This document shows, in pieces, positions 34,314-45,231 of a stretch of DNA of 64,000 nt (position 1 is its first letter; the number at the start of each line of letters is the position of its first letter). Made by a program: the position numbers and the translations under genes. This DNA comes from Pseudomonadota bacterium (GTDB taxonomy: Bacteria; Pseudomonadota; Gammaproteobacteria; Burkholderiales; Methylophilaceae). The stretch is taken from positions 186,001-250,000 of the forward strand of contig JAGVMP010000009.1 in the NCBI GenBank assembly GCA_020053735.1, read 5' to 3'. A model generated the notes under the pieces. That model searched no databases. It saw only the letters and a program-made list of their open reading frames with translations, and was not told where the DNA came from.

Positions 34314-37300
34314 ATGTTCAGCACTCAGCTTGCCCCACTTCAAAAGTTACTACACTCTTTAATTCCACCAACAAAAAAAGAGCGCGATGCCTTACTATTG
34401 CGTGCGGAGTTGCTCAGTATTGATCAACTAAAACGCCATGCCATCACGATGGCAAAACAACATCAAATAAATCCCCGTAAAACAGCAGATAGGTTGTTGG
34501 CCAGGCTGGCTGACAATGAGCGCGTTATCACTAGTGCGTATGAGGTGATTACTAGCTCAGCTAGTCGGGAAGATAAACAAAATCAAAAGCTGTCACCAGC
34601 AGAGAACTGGTTGTTAGATAATTACTATTTGATTGAACAGCAATTTACGCTTGCAAGAAGACATTTGCCGCAAGGTTACAGCAAGCAATTACCTAAAATA
34701 TTAGATGGTACATCCGATGGTTTTCCGCGCATTTATGATTTAGCGCTGAATTTAATTTCCCATATGGATGGGCGAATTGATAACGAAAATACCAGTGAGT
34801 TTATTGCGGCTTATCAATCGGTAGAGCCGCTGATGCTAGGCGAGCTTTGGGCTTTCCCCATTATGTTGCAATTAGCATTGCTAGATAACCTGCGACGCGT
34901 ATCTGTTTGTATTGCCAATCGTCGAGAAGAGCAAGAAACTGCGGTTATTTGGGCAGATCGTATGCTAGCAGCTGCAGAAAACGATCCTAAACAATTAATT
35001 CAACTGTTGGCTAAATTTGCCAATGCTGATATACCGCTAACTGCACCGTTTGTTGAGGAGTTTTACACTAAATTACAAGACCATGGCGCTGCGATGGGGT
35101 TTGTGCAAACGTGGGTAGAGCAGCAATTATCGTTGCAAAACACAACGGCTACAAAGTTGCTAGAGTTAGCTAGTCGAACAGCCGCAACTAACCAAATTTC
35201 AATTGCCAACAGCGTGGGAAGTCTGCGCTTTATAGCTGCAGTGGATTGGCGCGATTTTGTAGAGGAACATAGTGCGGTTGAAAAAATCTTAAACCAAGAT
35301 CCTCATGGGGAGTATTTTAAGCAAGATTTTGCTACGCGCGACCAGTATCGGCATGCCATTGAAGAGATAGCATGTTCATTCGCAAAAAATCAGCCTCAGC
35401 CTACAAATAACCATTATGCGCAATTTGAAATAAAAGCAGCGCAGTGCGCTATAGATTTGGCTATTTCGTCCAGCAATGCGTTTGACACACACAATCGTCA
35501 AACGCATGTTGGCCATTATCTAATTGACGAAGGATTAGATGCATTAAAAAAGACCCTTAATTGCCATGTGTCATTTCCCTCCCACATAAAGCGTATTTGT
35601 AAACAGCATCGTTTATTGGTGTACATCAGTGCAATTTTATTGATTGCAACCTTGTTTACTGTGGCGACTTTATTGGCTTTGAATCAGTTAAGTGTAAATG
35701 CTTGGTTTGATTGGCTATTTGGCTTGTTGATATTTTTTTCAGGCATTGGCTTAGCGAACACTTTAGTCAATGAGATCATTTCTCAAACCTTTAAGCCACA
35801 TCGCCTACCTAGGTTGGATTTCTCAAAGGGCATCCCAGAGCCACATCGTACCATTGTAGTTGTGCCGACCTTAATTAGTAGTATTGACGAAATAGATCGT
35901 CTTTTAGAAGCCTTAGAAATTCGATATTTAGGTAATCAAGATCCTAATTTATATTTTGGTTTGTTGACGGATTTTCGTGATGCTGAACTGAAGGAGATGG
36001 CTGACGATACCGATTTAATTGCGCATGCATGCATGGGAGTTGAGAAATTAAACGCCACTTATCAATCTGAAAGACACAGCATTTTTTATTTATTTCATCG
36101 CCAACGTGAGTGGAATAGTGTCGATAAAACTTGGATGGGGTATGAACGTAAACGTGGCAAGCTAGAGCAGTTTAATACCCTATTAAGAGATGGCGATATA
36201 GATAGTGTCAATGGTGCTGCGTTCACCGATATTGTTGGTGATCAGTCTCTATTAAAAACTTTTAAATACGTAATTACACTTGATACCGATACCCAATTGC
36301 CGCGTGATTCCGCACATCAGCTCATCGGTAATATGGCGCATTGTCTTAATCGACCAATTTTTGATGATAAAACAGGTCGAGTAACGCAAGGTTACGGTAT
36401 TTTGCAACCGCGTACTTCGATTGGCTTAGTGAGTGCATCTCAAACACTTTTTACAAAGCTATATGCTGGTGAATCAGGTCTTGATCCTTATACAAGAGAA
36501 GTATCGGATGTCTATCAAGATGCGTTTGCAGAAGGCTCATTTGTTGGTAAAGGCATATATGACGTTGACGCATTTAGGCTAGCAGTTGATGGGCGCTTTC
36601 CAAACAATTTAATACTAAGCCATGATTTGCTAGAAAGCGGCTATGCAAGAAGTGCGCTAGTATCCGATGTGGATTTAATTGAAGAGCATCCGTCTAGCTA
36701 TGCGATGGATATTAGTCGTCGTCATCGATGGATACGCGGCGATTGGCAGCTATTAAGTTGGTTACTTTCAAATGTGCCATCTGTAGCCAATAAGCTACCA
36801 AATCCTTTAAGCGCGTTATTAAAATGGAAAATTTTAGATAACCTGCGGCGTAGCTTGGTGCCCATCAACTTAACTATACTGCTGCTTAGCAGTTGGGTGT
36901 TTGCAATTTCGACAGGTGTGACAAGGGTTGCTTGGATAGTAATAGCTGTTGTATTGATAGTTTTATACTTGCCCACTCTGTTATCTGTCACAACTAATAT
37001 ATTTAAAAAATCCAAAGAAAGCAGTTGGTTTACGCATTTAAAATTTACTGGTAATTCAACTGGTAAAGCCTTTATATTAGATTCATTGCGGCTTATTTTT
37101 TTACCCTATCAGGCAATGATTCATATTGATGCCATTGTCAGTTCCGCATTGAAAATGCCTTTTACCAAGCGGGGTTTACTACAATGGCATTTGCCTGCTT
37201 ATGCAACACGAAATGCACGCACAAGCCTACTTGATTTCTATGCTGAGATGTGGGGAGCCCCCGCAATAGCGCTGATATTTATTAGTTTTTTAACTTTTAA

Positions 37301-40300
37301 TCAATGGTTAAACACATACTTTTTAATGGCATGGATTTTTTGTGTGCCAATATGTCTGTTGTGGTTGGCATCTCCTGCAATAGCATGGTTTATCAGCAAA
37401 CCAATCACATCAAAACAGACAAATTTAACCCCAAGCCAAACATTATTTTTACACGAAAATGCAAAGCTTACTTGGCAATACTTTGCTCAATTTCTAAGCG
37501 CTGAAGATAACTGGTTACCGCCAGACAACGTACAAGTTTATCCGAGTGAAAGGATTGCATCACGCACCTCACCCACCAATATGGGGTTAGGCTTATTGGC
37601 CAATTTGGCAGCTTATGATTTTGGTTATATCAAGTTGGAGGAGTTACTGAAGCTAACCGAGAACACGATATCAAGCATGGAAAAACTAGGTCGTTACCAT
37701 GGCCATTTCTATAACTGGTATGACACGCGAACTTTGCAAGTATTAAATCCGCAATACATATCTTCAGTCGATAGCGGTAATTTGTTGGGAAGTCTAATTA
37801 CCTTGCAAGCTGGGCTTTTGGAATTCAAGAATCCGAGCAACGCACAAACAGTGGATGAGTTGATAGCACGCATTGGTAAGCTAGCAGAGATGGACTTTAG
37901 TTTTTTATATGACGATAAAACGAACTTGCTCAGCATAGGTTTTGACGCAGGTGAGCGGCGGCGTGACCCATCTTGCTATGATTTATTGGCATCTGAGGCA
38001 CGCTTGGCAAGTTTTATACTCATTGCGAATGGTCAATTACCGCAAAAACATTGGTTTTCATTGGGGCGTTTATTAACAAATAGTGGTGGCGAAGCAAGTC
38101 TAATCTCATGGTCTGGCTCGATGTTTGAGTATTTAATGCCGCAATTACTCATGCCCAGCTTTGAAAATACCTTGTTAGATCAAACCTGTAAAGCCGTGGT
38201 AAAACAGCAAATTAAATACGCGCAACAGCAGCATGTGCCTTGGGGTATTTCAGAATCTTGTTATAACGTTACCGACATCGCACAAGTCTATCAATATCGT
38301 GCTTTTGGTGTGCCGGGTTTAGGCTTTAAGCGTGGTTTGGCCGATGACTTGGTGATTGCGCCTTACGCTAGTGCGTTAGCGTTAATGGTGATGCCAAAAG
38401 AGGCTTGTAGCAACTTGCAGGCATTAGCTGATAGCGGTTTTGTTGGGCAATATGGGTTTTACGAAGCGATTGACTACACGCTAAATCGCCTGCCACGTGG
38501 TAAAAAACATACGGTTGTGCAAACATTTATGGCGCATCATCAAGGCATGAGCCTGTTGTCCTTTGCTGATGTATTGCTCAACAAGCCCATGCAGCGTCGA
38601 TTTATGGCCGCACCCTATATCAAGGCCACAGAATTGCTGCTGCAAGAACGCGTTCCTAAGCTGGCTGGCACGTTACAACCCAATGTTGCTGAAGCAAACC
38701 CCAACAAATTAAATGAAGATGCAACTGGACTGATGCGCGTGTTTACCAGCCACAATACGCCAATACCAGAGGTGCACTTGTTATCTAATGGACGCTATCA
38801 TGTCATGGTGACGAATGCTGGAGGAGGCTACAGTCGTTGGCATGATTTGAGTGTTACGCGTTGGCGTGAAGATGCAACGCAAGATAATTGGGGTAGTTTT
38901 ATCTATTTGCGAGATACAGAATCACAGCGAATTTGGTCTGCAGCGCATCAGCCAACTTTGATTCAAGCTGACCATTATGAAGCGGTTTTCACTCAGGCTC
39001 GGGCAGAATATCGGCGCCGTGATCAATCCATTGAAACACATACTGAAATTAGCGTATCACCAGAAGATGACGTAGAAATTAGACGCGTGATACTGACAAA
39101 TTTTTCAAATCGAGCACGTTCAATAGAAATCACCAGCTATGCAGAAGTGGTTTTGGCACCACAAAACGCCGACTTAGCGCATCGTGCTTTCAGTAACTTA
39201 TTTGTGCAAACAGAAATTTTACACGACCGCCAGGCCATCATTTGCACTAGGCGCCCGCGTACTAAAGACGAGCGTGTGCCGTGGATGTTTCACTTGATAG
39301 CAGCGCCTGGAGTTGAAAGTAACGATATAAGCTATGAGACGGATCGGTCAAAATTCATCGGTCGTGGTCGCACCTCAGCCAATCCTATCATGTTGGATGC
39401 GCGTGAAGCTTACTTAAGATCAGAAGAAAGCTTATTGGAACAAGTTTCTACACAAATCACGGGTCAACTTTTTGGTAAGCAAAGCACAAAGAATGCTGCG
39501 CATAATAGTCAGCTTTTATCGAATACAGATGGCTCCGTACTTGACCCGATTGCGGCAATTAGACGGTCGATTAGATTAGCAACTGACCACTCAACAACCT
39601 TGCAGATTATTACTGGAATCGCAAGCTCGCGCGAGGCAGCAATCGCACTCATCGATAAATATGGTGATAAACATTTTGTAGAACGTGCATTTGAAATGGC
39701 ATGGTTTCAAAGCCAAGAAGTGTTGCGCATGTTGAATGCGACAGAAGCAGATGCACAGGTGTTTGGGCGTTTAGCTAGTTCAGTGATTTATTGCAATGCC
39801 TTGCGCCGCGCTGCGCCAAGTATCATTTTCCGTAACAGTCAAGGCCAATCAGGTTTGTGGCGATTTGGTATTTCTGGTGATTTGCCCATTGTGCTTATTC
39901 GGATTGCGGATATCGGTCGAATTGATTTAATCAAACAACTGCTGCAAGCGCATACTTATTGGCACATGAACGGACTAATAGCTGATTTGGTGATTATAAA
40001 TGAAGATTTTTCAGGTTACCGCGCGGCCTTACATGATGCAATTATTGGATTAATCAATGCGGGGCCAGAAGCGCAAACCCTTGATAAGCCTGGTGGTGTA
40101 TTTATCAGGCGAGCCGAGGAGTTGTCTGAAGAAGCGCGTGTATTGTTTCAAACGGTGGCGCGGATTGTGTTCACGGATAATGCAGAGTCATTAATGGAGC
40201 AAGTTGATCGTCGCGTGGCCATAGATAGAGCGGCTGAGCCCACCTCTAGTAGACTAGAGCCTATGCTGGAAATTGAAAAATATCCGCAAGCGAGATTGCC

Positions 40301-42686
40301 AGAGAGAAGCCTTGTATTTAATAACGGATTAGGTGGTTTCACCTCAGACGGTCGTGAGTATGTCATCACGCTAAGAAGTGGTCAAAACACACCGGCACCT
40401 TGGTCTAATGTAATCGCTAGTCCTCATATTGGCACAGTCGTATCAGAGGCTGGCGGCACCTATACTTGGGTAGAAAATGCACATGAGTTTAGACTAAGCA
40501 CTTGGCATAACGACCCGATTTCTGATGTTAGCGGGGAAGCACATTTTATTCGGGATGACGAAACAGGCGCGTTTTGGTCACCTACACCCTTGCCAAACTG
40601 TATAGCCGCTCAAGAAATTAGTGATTATGTATGCCATCATGGCTTTGGTTATAGCACATTTGAACATCAAGAATTTGGCATTAGCACAGAATTAATAACC
40701 TATGTGGCCATGGATGCGCCCGTAAAATTCGTGGTGATTAAATTAAAGAACGCATCAAATCGGACACGGCAGTTGTCTGTAATGGGCTATGTAGAGTTGG
40801 TAATGGGTGAATGGCGACATGCTAATATCATGCAGATAGTGACAGAGCACGATGCACATACAGGTGCATTGTTTGCAAAAAACGCTTACGGGCGAGAATG
40901 TGCGAATCGCATCGTTTTCTCACATGTCAGTGAAAAAGACAATACATATACGGGAAGCCGTACTGAGTTTATAGGTAGAAACAGCTCACTGGCGAGCCCA
41001 GCTGCTATGCGACGCAAGCGCTTGTCTGGCAAAGTGGGTGCGGGTTTGGACCCATGTGCAGCATTGCAAACGCAGATTACCTTACTAGCAAACCAAGAAC
41101 GCGAGCTAGTGTTTACATTGGGCGCTGCTAAAAATGTTGACGAAATGCACGGATTTATACACCGCATGGGTGGGGTGGCCGGTGCAAGGCAAGCTCTTGA
41201 TGCAGTGCATGAGTATTGGAACCATACGCTAGGTGCAGTGCAAGTAGAAACACCAGATGTAGCTTTAAATGTTTTGGCTAACGGCTGGCTGATATATCAA
41301 ACTATCTCTTGCAGATTGTGGGGAAGAAGTGGTTATTACCAGTCTGGCGGTGCTTATGGATTCCGTGACCAACTGCAAGATACCATGGCACTTATTCATG
41401 CCACGCCGTGGTTGGCGCGAGAGCAAATCATTCGTTGTGCAGAACGCCAATTTCCGCAAGGTGACGTGCAACATTGGTGGCATCCACCCAATGGACAGGG
41501 CGTGCGCACGCATTTCTCCGATGATTATCTGTGGCTGGCCTATGCAACTTGTCGATATGTGTTAGCAACAGGTGACAAATCGATATTAGATGAACAGGTG
41601 CATTTTTTAGAAGGCCGTATTCTAAACCCTGTTGAAGAAGCTTATTACGATTTGCCACAGCGCTCAAATGAATCAGCCAGCTTGTATGAGCATTGCATGC
41701 GTGCCATTAAAAATGGCTTAAAGTTTGGCACACACCAGTTACCGTTAATGGGTTGTGGTGACTGGAACGATGGGATGAATTTAGTCGGTAAAGAGGGTAA
41801 GGGTGAGAGTGTCTGGTTAGCCTGGTTTTTGGTAGATAATTTAAACAGCTTTAGTGTGATTGCGAATATGAAAAATGACGCTGCATTTGCTGAATTATGC
41901 ACAAAGCAAGCAGCTTTATTAAAAAACAATATTGAAGCGCATGCGTGGGATGGCGAATGGTATAGAAGAGCATATTTTGACGATGGCACCCCATTGGGTT
42001 CAACACAAAACCACGAATGTCAAATTGATTCAATTAGCCAAAGTTGGGCAGTTATCTCGAAGAGTGGTGATCCCGAGCGCGCACGTCAGGCCATGGAATC
42101 AGTCAATAAACGTCTAGTAAAGTGTGATACAAAATTAATCAAGCTGCTTGACCCCGCATTTGATCAATCTAACCTAGAGCCAGGATACATAAAAGGCTAT
42201 GTGCCAGGGGTGCGTGAAAACGGGGGGCAGTACACCCACGCTGCTATTTGGGCGACCATGGCGTTTGCCATGCAAAGGGATAATGAACGGGCATGGGAAT
42301 TGTTTGGTATGTTGAACCCTATTCACCACTCAAGCACACCAGAACAAGCAAGTATCTACAAAGTAGAGCCTTATGTTATGAGTGCTGATATTTATGCTGC
42401 CGAACCACATGTTGGACGGGGTGGCTGGACATGGTATACAGGCGCCTCTGGTTGGATGTATCGCCTAACTCTGGAAACTTTGTTAGGGGTAACGATTGAA
42501 GACAACCAGTTACGGATTGCCCCTTGTGTCCCTGCGCATTGGCAAAATTATAAAATTCACTACCGTTATCGTGACACGGTTCATCACATTGCAGTTAACT
42601 TTAGTAGTAACCAAACGAATAAAATTGAAAAACTTATTCAACTTAAAGACGATGGAATAGAAAAATTTATTGAAATTAATCTTTAA
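34314..42686 (+). CDS. ndvB: Cyclic beta-1,2-glucan synthase (NdvB/ChvB type)
   Basis: A 2790-residue inner membrane protein that makes and cyclises beta-1,2-glucan for the periplasm. After an N-terminal soluble region come membrane segments near 433-490. The GT84 glycosyltransferase domain follows (about 500-800, with TLDTDTQLP near 655), then more membrane segments (about 845-895 and 970-1030), a glycoamylase-like domain (about 1080-1420) and a C-terminal GH94 phosphorylase-like domain with GCGDWNDGMN near 2480 that sets chain length. The size and order match NdvB. A TTG at 34305 is an alternative start. The product is linked to osmoadaptation and host interaction. It is flanked by motif sites and stress genes. 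Confidence 0.95.
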   Translation: MFSTQLAPLQKLLHSLIPPTKKERDALLLRAELLSIDQLKRHAITMAKQHQINPRKTADRLLARLADNERVITSAYEVITSSASREDKQNQKLSPAENWLLDNYYLIEQQFTLARRHLPQGYSKQLPKILDGTSDGFPRIYDLALNLISHMDGRIDNENTSEFIAAYQSVEPLMLGELWAFPIMLQLALLDNLRRVSVCIANRREEQETAVIWADRMLAAAENDPKQLIQLLAKFANADIPLTAPFVEEFYTKLQDHGAAMGFVQTWVEQQLSLQNTTATKLLELASRTAATNQISIANSVGSLRFIAAVDWRDFVEEHSAVEKILNQDPHGEYFKQDFATRDQYRHAIEEIACSFAKNQPQPTNNHYAQFEIKAAQCAIDLAISSSNAFDTHNRQTHVGHYLIDEGLDALKKTLNCHVSFPSHIKRICKQHRLLVYISAILLIATLFTVATLLALNQLSVNAWFDWLFGLLIFFSGIGLANTLVNEIISQTFKPHRLPRLDFSKGIPEPHRTIVVVPTLISSIDEIDRLLEALEIRYLGNQDPNLYFGLLTDFRDAELKEMADDTDLIAHACMGVEKLNATYQSERHSIFYLFHRQREWNSVDKTWMGYERKRGKLEQFNTLLRDGDIDSVNGAAFTDIVGDQSLLKTFKYVITLDTDTQLPRDSAHQLIGNMAHCLNRPIFDDKTGRVTQGYGILQPRTSIGLVSASQTLFTKLYAGESGLDPYTREVSDVYQDAFAEGSFVGKGIYDVDAFRLAVDGRFPNNLILSHDLLESGYARSALVSDVDLIEEHPSSYAMDISRRHRWIRGDWQLLSWLLSNVPSVANKLPNPLSALLKWKILDNLRRSLVPINLTILLLSSWVFAISTGVTRVAWIVIAVVLIVLYLPTLLSVTTNIFKKSKESSWFTHLKFTGNSTGKAFILDSLRLIFLPYQAMIHIDAIVSSALKMPFTKRGLLQWHLPAYATRNARTSLLDFYAEMWGAPAIALIFISFLTFNQWLNTYFLMAWIFCVPICLLWLASPAIAWFISKPITSKQTNLTPSQTLFLHENAKLTWQYFAQFLSAEDNWLPPDNVQVYPSERIASRTSPTNMGLGLLANLAAYDFGYIKLEELLKLTENTISSMEKLGRYHGHFYNWYDTRTLQVLNPQYISSVDSGNLLGSLITLQAGLLEFKNPSNAQTVDELIARIGKLAEMDFSFLYDDKTNLLSIGFDAGERRRDPSCYDLLASEARLASFILIANGQLPQKHWFSLGRLLTNSGGEASLISWSGSMFEYLMPQLLMPSFENTLLDQTCKAVVKQQIKYAQQQHVPWGISESCYNVTDIAQVYQYRAFGVPGLGFKRGLADDLVIAPYASALALMVMPKEACSNLQALADSGFVGQYGFYEAIDYTLNRLPRGKKHTVVQTFMAHHQGMSLLSFADVLLNKPMQRRFMAAPYIKATELLLQERVPKLAGTLQPNVAEANPNKLNEDATGLMRVFTSHNTPIPEVHLLSNGRYHVMVTNAGGGYSRWHDLSVTRWREDATQDNWGSFIYLRDTESQRIWSAAHQPTLIQADHYEAVFTQARAEYRRRDQSIETHTEISVSPEDDVEIRRVILTNFSNRARSIEITSYAEVVLAPQNADLAHRAFSNLFVQTEILHDRQAIICTRRPRTKDERVPWMFHLIAAPGVESNDISYETDRSKFIGRGRTSANPIMLDAREAYLRSEESLLEQVSTQITGQLFGKQSTKNAAHNSQLLSNTDGSVLDPIAAIRRSIRLATDHSTTLQIITGIASSREAAIALIDKYGDKHFVERAFEMAWFQSQEVLRMLNATEADAQVFGRLASSVIYCNALRRAAPSIIFRNSQGQSGLWRFGISGDLPIVLIRIADIGRIDLIKQLLQAHTYWHMNGLIADLVIINEDFSGYRAALHDAIIGLINAGPEAQTLDKPGGVFIRRAEELSEEARVLFQTVARIVFTDNAESLMEQVDRRVAIDRAAEPTSSRLEPMLEIEKYPQARLPERSLVFNNGLGGFTSDGREYVITLRSGQNTPAPWSNVIASPHIGTVVSEAGGTYTWVENAHEFRLSTWHNDPISDVSGEAHFIRDDETGAFWSPTPLPNCIAAQEISDYVCHHGFGYSTFEHQEFGISTELITYVAMDAPVKFVVIKLKNASNRTRQLSVMGYVELVMGEWRHANIMQIVTEHDAHTGALFAKNAYGRECANRIVFSHVSEKDNTYTGSRTEFIGRNSSLASPAAMRRKRLSGKVGAGLDPCAALQTQITLLANQERELVFTLGAAKNVDEMHGFIHRMGGVAGARQALDAVHEYWNHTLGAVQVETPDVALNVLANGWLIYQTISCRLWGRSGYYQSGGAYGFRDQLQDTMALIHATPWLAREQIIRCAERQFPQGDVQHWWHPPNGQGVRTHFSDDYLWLAYATCRYVLATGDKSILDEQVHFLEGRILNPVEEAYYDLPQRSNESASLYEHCMRAIKNGLKFGTHQLPLMGCGDWNDGMNLVGKEGKGESVWLAWFLVDNLNSFSVIANMKNDAAFAELCTKQAALLKNNIEAHAWDGEWYRRAYFDDGTPLGSTQNHECQIDSISQSWAVISKSGDPERARQAMESVNKRLVKCDTKLIKLLDPAFDQSNLEPGYIKGYVPGVRENGGQYTHAAIWATMAFAMQRDNERAWELFGMLNPIHHSSTPEQASIYKVEPYVMSADIYAAEPHVGRGGWTWYTGASGWMYRLTLETLLGVTIEDNQLRIAPCVPAHWQNYKIHYRYRDTVHHIAVNFSSNQTNKIEKLIQLKDDGIEKFIEINL

Positions 42687-42687
42687 T

Positions 42688-42737
42688 AGACTGAACTCCA
42701 CTATAGATTGAATCCACTTCAGATTGAACCCCACTAG
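42688..42737 (+). repeat. Three imperfect tandem repeats of 16-17 bp
   Basis: Units at 42688-42704, 42705-42720 and 42721-42737, each close to AGATTGAACYCCACTAK, start just after the glucan synthase stop codon. No stable hairpin is formed. Confidence 0.65.
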
Positions 42738-42882
42738 TATCTCTATGTATGGTTTGCATCAGCATTTGTGAGCACATGTTCATGAGGAATTTTAAGCACC
42801 AAAAATCAATACATCTTTCATACGTTAATTTATCTAAAATTGTTTTCACTAGTAGTCAAAACAGAGACGACAAACTACACAA

Positions 42883-42899
42883 TCTGTGCGCTAGCGTAC
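42883..42899 (+). promoter_or_regulatory. Putative Crp/Fnr-type site 11 (upstream of methyltransferase/ATP-grasp genes)
   Basis: TCTGTGCGCTAGCGTAC, a full match to the consensus, 34 bp upstream of the ATG at 42934. Confidence 0.6.
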
Positions 42900-42933
42900 T
42901 TTAAAAGTTAACACTAGCTGTTACGCTTATAGA

Positions 42934-43908
42934 ATGAATCTCACCTATGAAGCACAGGCAGTTAGTCAGCATAACCAATTAACGCTATTACTGACCTATT
43001 TACAGATGCATGACTATCGATTTACCACCATTAGCCCTGCAAGCCACGAAAAAGTGAACAACAGAATACAAAATGGCTTGGCGAACGATTTAATTGATAT
43101 TTTTGGATGGAATCGACCTTTTAAACCTGAAATTGTTGACGTTAAGCTATTTGAGTTAATGCAAGCAGCTAATATTGCCATTAGGGTAGGTTACTATTGG
43201 AAAAGCCAATTGCGTGTTTCTAGCATGGACGGGCTTCTTTTTCTTCACTCTGCATACCCTACGCTTGAAAATGAAGCGGTATTTTTTGGGCCAGATAGCT
43301 ATCGATTTGCCAACGTGATACATCAGTATTTTGCTACACATCACCAGCCTATTCATAGAGTAGTCGATATTGGTACTGGTAGTGGTCTAGGCGCAATTTT
43401 ATTGGCATTAGAACTGTCAGAATCTGAGCTAAAACCTGAAATCGTCGCTGTCGATATCAATAATGATGCCTTAAACCTTGCACGCGTGAATATGAGCGCT
43501 GCCGATACGCATGACATCGTATTAGTGAATAGTAATTTACTAAATAACGTAGCAGGTAATTTCGACCTCATAATTACTAATCCGCCTTACTTAATAGATG
43601 AACCTGAACGCGCATATCGACATGGTGGCGGTCAGCTTGGGGCTGATTTATCGTTAGCAATTGTGGATGCAGCTATCGAACGTTTGGACCCAGGTGGTAC
43701 ATTGTTGCTTTACACTGGCGTAGCGATTGTGAATGGACATGATGCTTTTCTTGCAGAAGTCACTGCCAAATTAAATTTCGCAGGGTTTTCTTTTAAATAT
43801 GTTGAAATAGACCCCGACATTTTTGGTGAGGAATTGGTTAGCAAGGCTTACTGTATGGCCGACAGGATTGCAGCCGTAGTATTGACTGCCCAAAAACACG
43901 CTGAATAA
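42934..43908 (+). CDS. HemK-like N5-type SAM methyltransferase
   Basis: 324 residues. An N-terminal helical region (1-125) is followed by a Rossmann methyltransferase domain with VDIGTGSGLGAILL (SAM loop), VAVDINNDAL and the ITNPPYL motif typical of enzymes that methylate amide or amino nitrogen. A stretch YRHGGGQLGADLSL resembles PrmC/PrmB relatives. However, the gene is not next to prfA, and its partners are an ATP-grasp ligase (6 bp downstream) and a diiron enzyme, so a small-molecule substrate is likely. No strong ribosome site precedes the ATG. The 17-bp motif lies 34 bp upstream. Confidence 0.87.
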   Translation: MNLTYEAQAVSQHNQLTLLLTYLQMHDYRFTTISPASHEKVNNRIQNGLANDLIDIFGWNRPFKPEIVDVKLFELMQAANIAIRVGYYWKSQLRVSSMDGLLFLHSAYPTLENEAVFFGPDSYRFANVIHQYFATHHQPIHRVVDIGTGSGLGAILLALELSESELKPEIVAVDINNDALNLARVNMSAADTHDIVLVNSNLLNNVAGNFDLIITNPPYLIDEPERAYRHGGGQLGADLSLAIVDAAIERLDPGGTLLLYTGVAIVNGHDAFLAEVTAKLNFAGFSFKYVEIDPDIFGEELVSKAYCMADRIAAVVLTAQKHAE

Positions 43909-43914
43909 CACCTT

Positions 43915-45231
43915 ATGAAATTTTTAGGCATCGGAGAATACTGTGATTTAGGTGCCATGTACATCAGGCTAATTGAAGCCGGGCACGAAGTAAAAGTGTA
44001 TGTAGAAAACGCAGATTATCACGATGTATATGCCGGCATGTTAACTTTCACGTCAGACTGGCAGAGTGAGCTAGAGTGGATTCGCCAAGCGGGTTCCAAT
44101 GGCATCATAATATTCGAATCCGCTACTAAAGGCAGCATCCAAGATACATTACGTAGAGATGGGTATCAGGTTATTGGCGGAAGTGCATTTGGCGACTTGC
44201 TCGAAAGCAATCGCAAATATGGACAACAAATCCTGCAAGAAATGGGTATGCCTATTGCGAAAACGCACCAATTTTCCGATTATGACGTAGCAATTGATTT
44301 TCTGCACAAAACCAAAAAGCGATATGTGTATAAAAGCAATGGTGCGGATTTCGAACGTACACGTAATTATGTTGGCATGACAGAAGATGGGTCTGATATC
44401 GCTGCGCTTTTAAAGCACTACAAAGAACAAAAAACTGAACCTGCTACGGTAGATTTTGTACTAATGGACTACATCAACGGTATTGAAATAGGAGTAGGCG
44501 CTTATTTTAATGGTGAAGAATTCTTGCGGCCTGCATGTTTAGATTGGGAACATAAGCACTTTTTCCCTGGCAATTTAGGTGAACTCACAGGCGAAATGGG
44601 CACTGTTGTCACATATCGAGGATCAGAGATTATTTTCCAGCGCACATTACTGCATTTGGAAAGCCAGCTTAAAGAAAGTGGATATTGTGGATACATTAAC
44701 CTCAATATGATTGCCAACGCAGAAGGGCTATGGCCACTTGAGTTTACCAGTCGATTTGGTTATCCCGGCTATGCCATTTGCTCAGCATTACATCAATATC
44801 CATGGGAAACATTATTTATACAGCTGCTAGATAAAAAGTCTCTGAGTATTGCTACCCATGCGGGTTTTGCAACTGGCGTTGTGCTGAATGTACCGCCATT
44901 TCCTTACTCACAGGGCTATGAAATGTTGTCTAAAGGCTTACCTATTTTGTTTCAGCAGTCATTTACTCAACGGGATCAACACAATTTGCATTGGAATGAG
45001 GTAGCAAAACAGGGTGATTGCTTAGTAACCAGTGGCGTGACTGGCAATGCGGCTACGGCCGTTGGCTATGGTGAAACAATTGAAGCCGCGCGTCAGCAAA
45101 CTTATGATTTGGCGGCCAAAGTCATACTGCCCAATATTCGGTATCGACTAGATATTGGTGCTAATCTAATTGCGGGTGACTTACAACAATTGTTGGATTG
45201 GGGTTATGTGGATTTTTCTGTTGAGCAGTAA
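43915..45231 (+). CDS. ATP-grasp ligase resembling phosphoribosylamine-glycine ligase
   Basis: 438 residues. The N-terminal part begins MKFLGIGEYCDLGAMY with a Rossmann-like pre-ATP-grasp fold. The central ATP-grasp domain includes KSNGADFERTRNY, VDFVLMDYINGIEIGVGAYF and LEFTSRFGYPGY, and the C-terminal part (ETIEAARQQTYDLA) resembles the PurD C-domain. It is not PurD proper, since the surrounding motifs differ, and is more likely a carboxylate-amine ligase for an unknown acid. It follows the methyltransferase by 6 bp and stops exactly next to the convergent diiron enzyme gene. Confidence 0.87.
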   Translation: MKFLGIGEYCDLGAMYIRLIEAGHEVKVYVENADYHDVYAGMLTFTSDWQSELEWIRQAGSNGIIIFESATKGSIQDTLRRDGYQVIGGSAFGDLLESNRKYGQQILQEMGMPIAKTHQFSDYDVAIDFLHKTKKRYVYKSNGADFERTRNYVGMTEDGSDIAALLKHYKEQKTEPATVDFVLMDYINGIEIGVGAYFNGEEFLRPACLDWEHKHFFPGNLGELTGEMGTVVTYRGSEIIFQRTLLHLESQLKESGYCGYINLNMIANAEGLWPLEFTSRFGYPGYAICSALHQYPWETLFIQLLDKKSLSIATHAGFATGVVLNVPPFPYSQGYEMLSKGLPILFQQSFTQRDQHNLHWNEVAKQGDCLVTSGVTGNAATAVGYGETIEAARQQTYDLAAKVILPNIRYRLDIGANLIAGDLQQLLDWGYVDFSVEQ

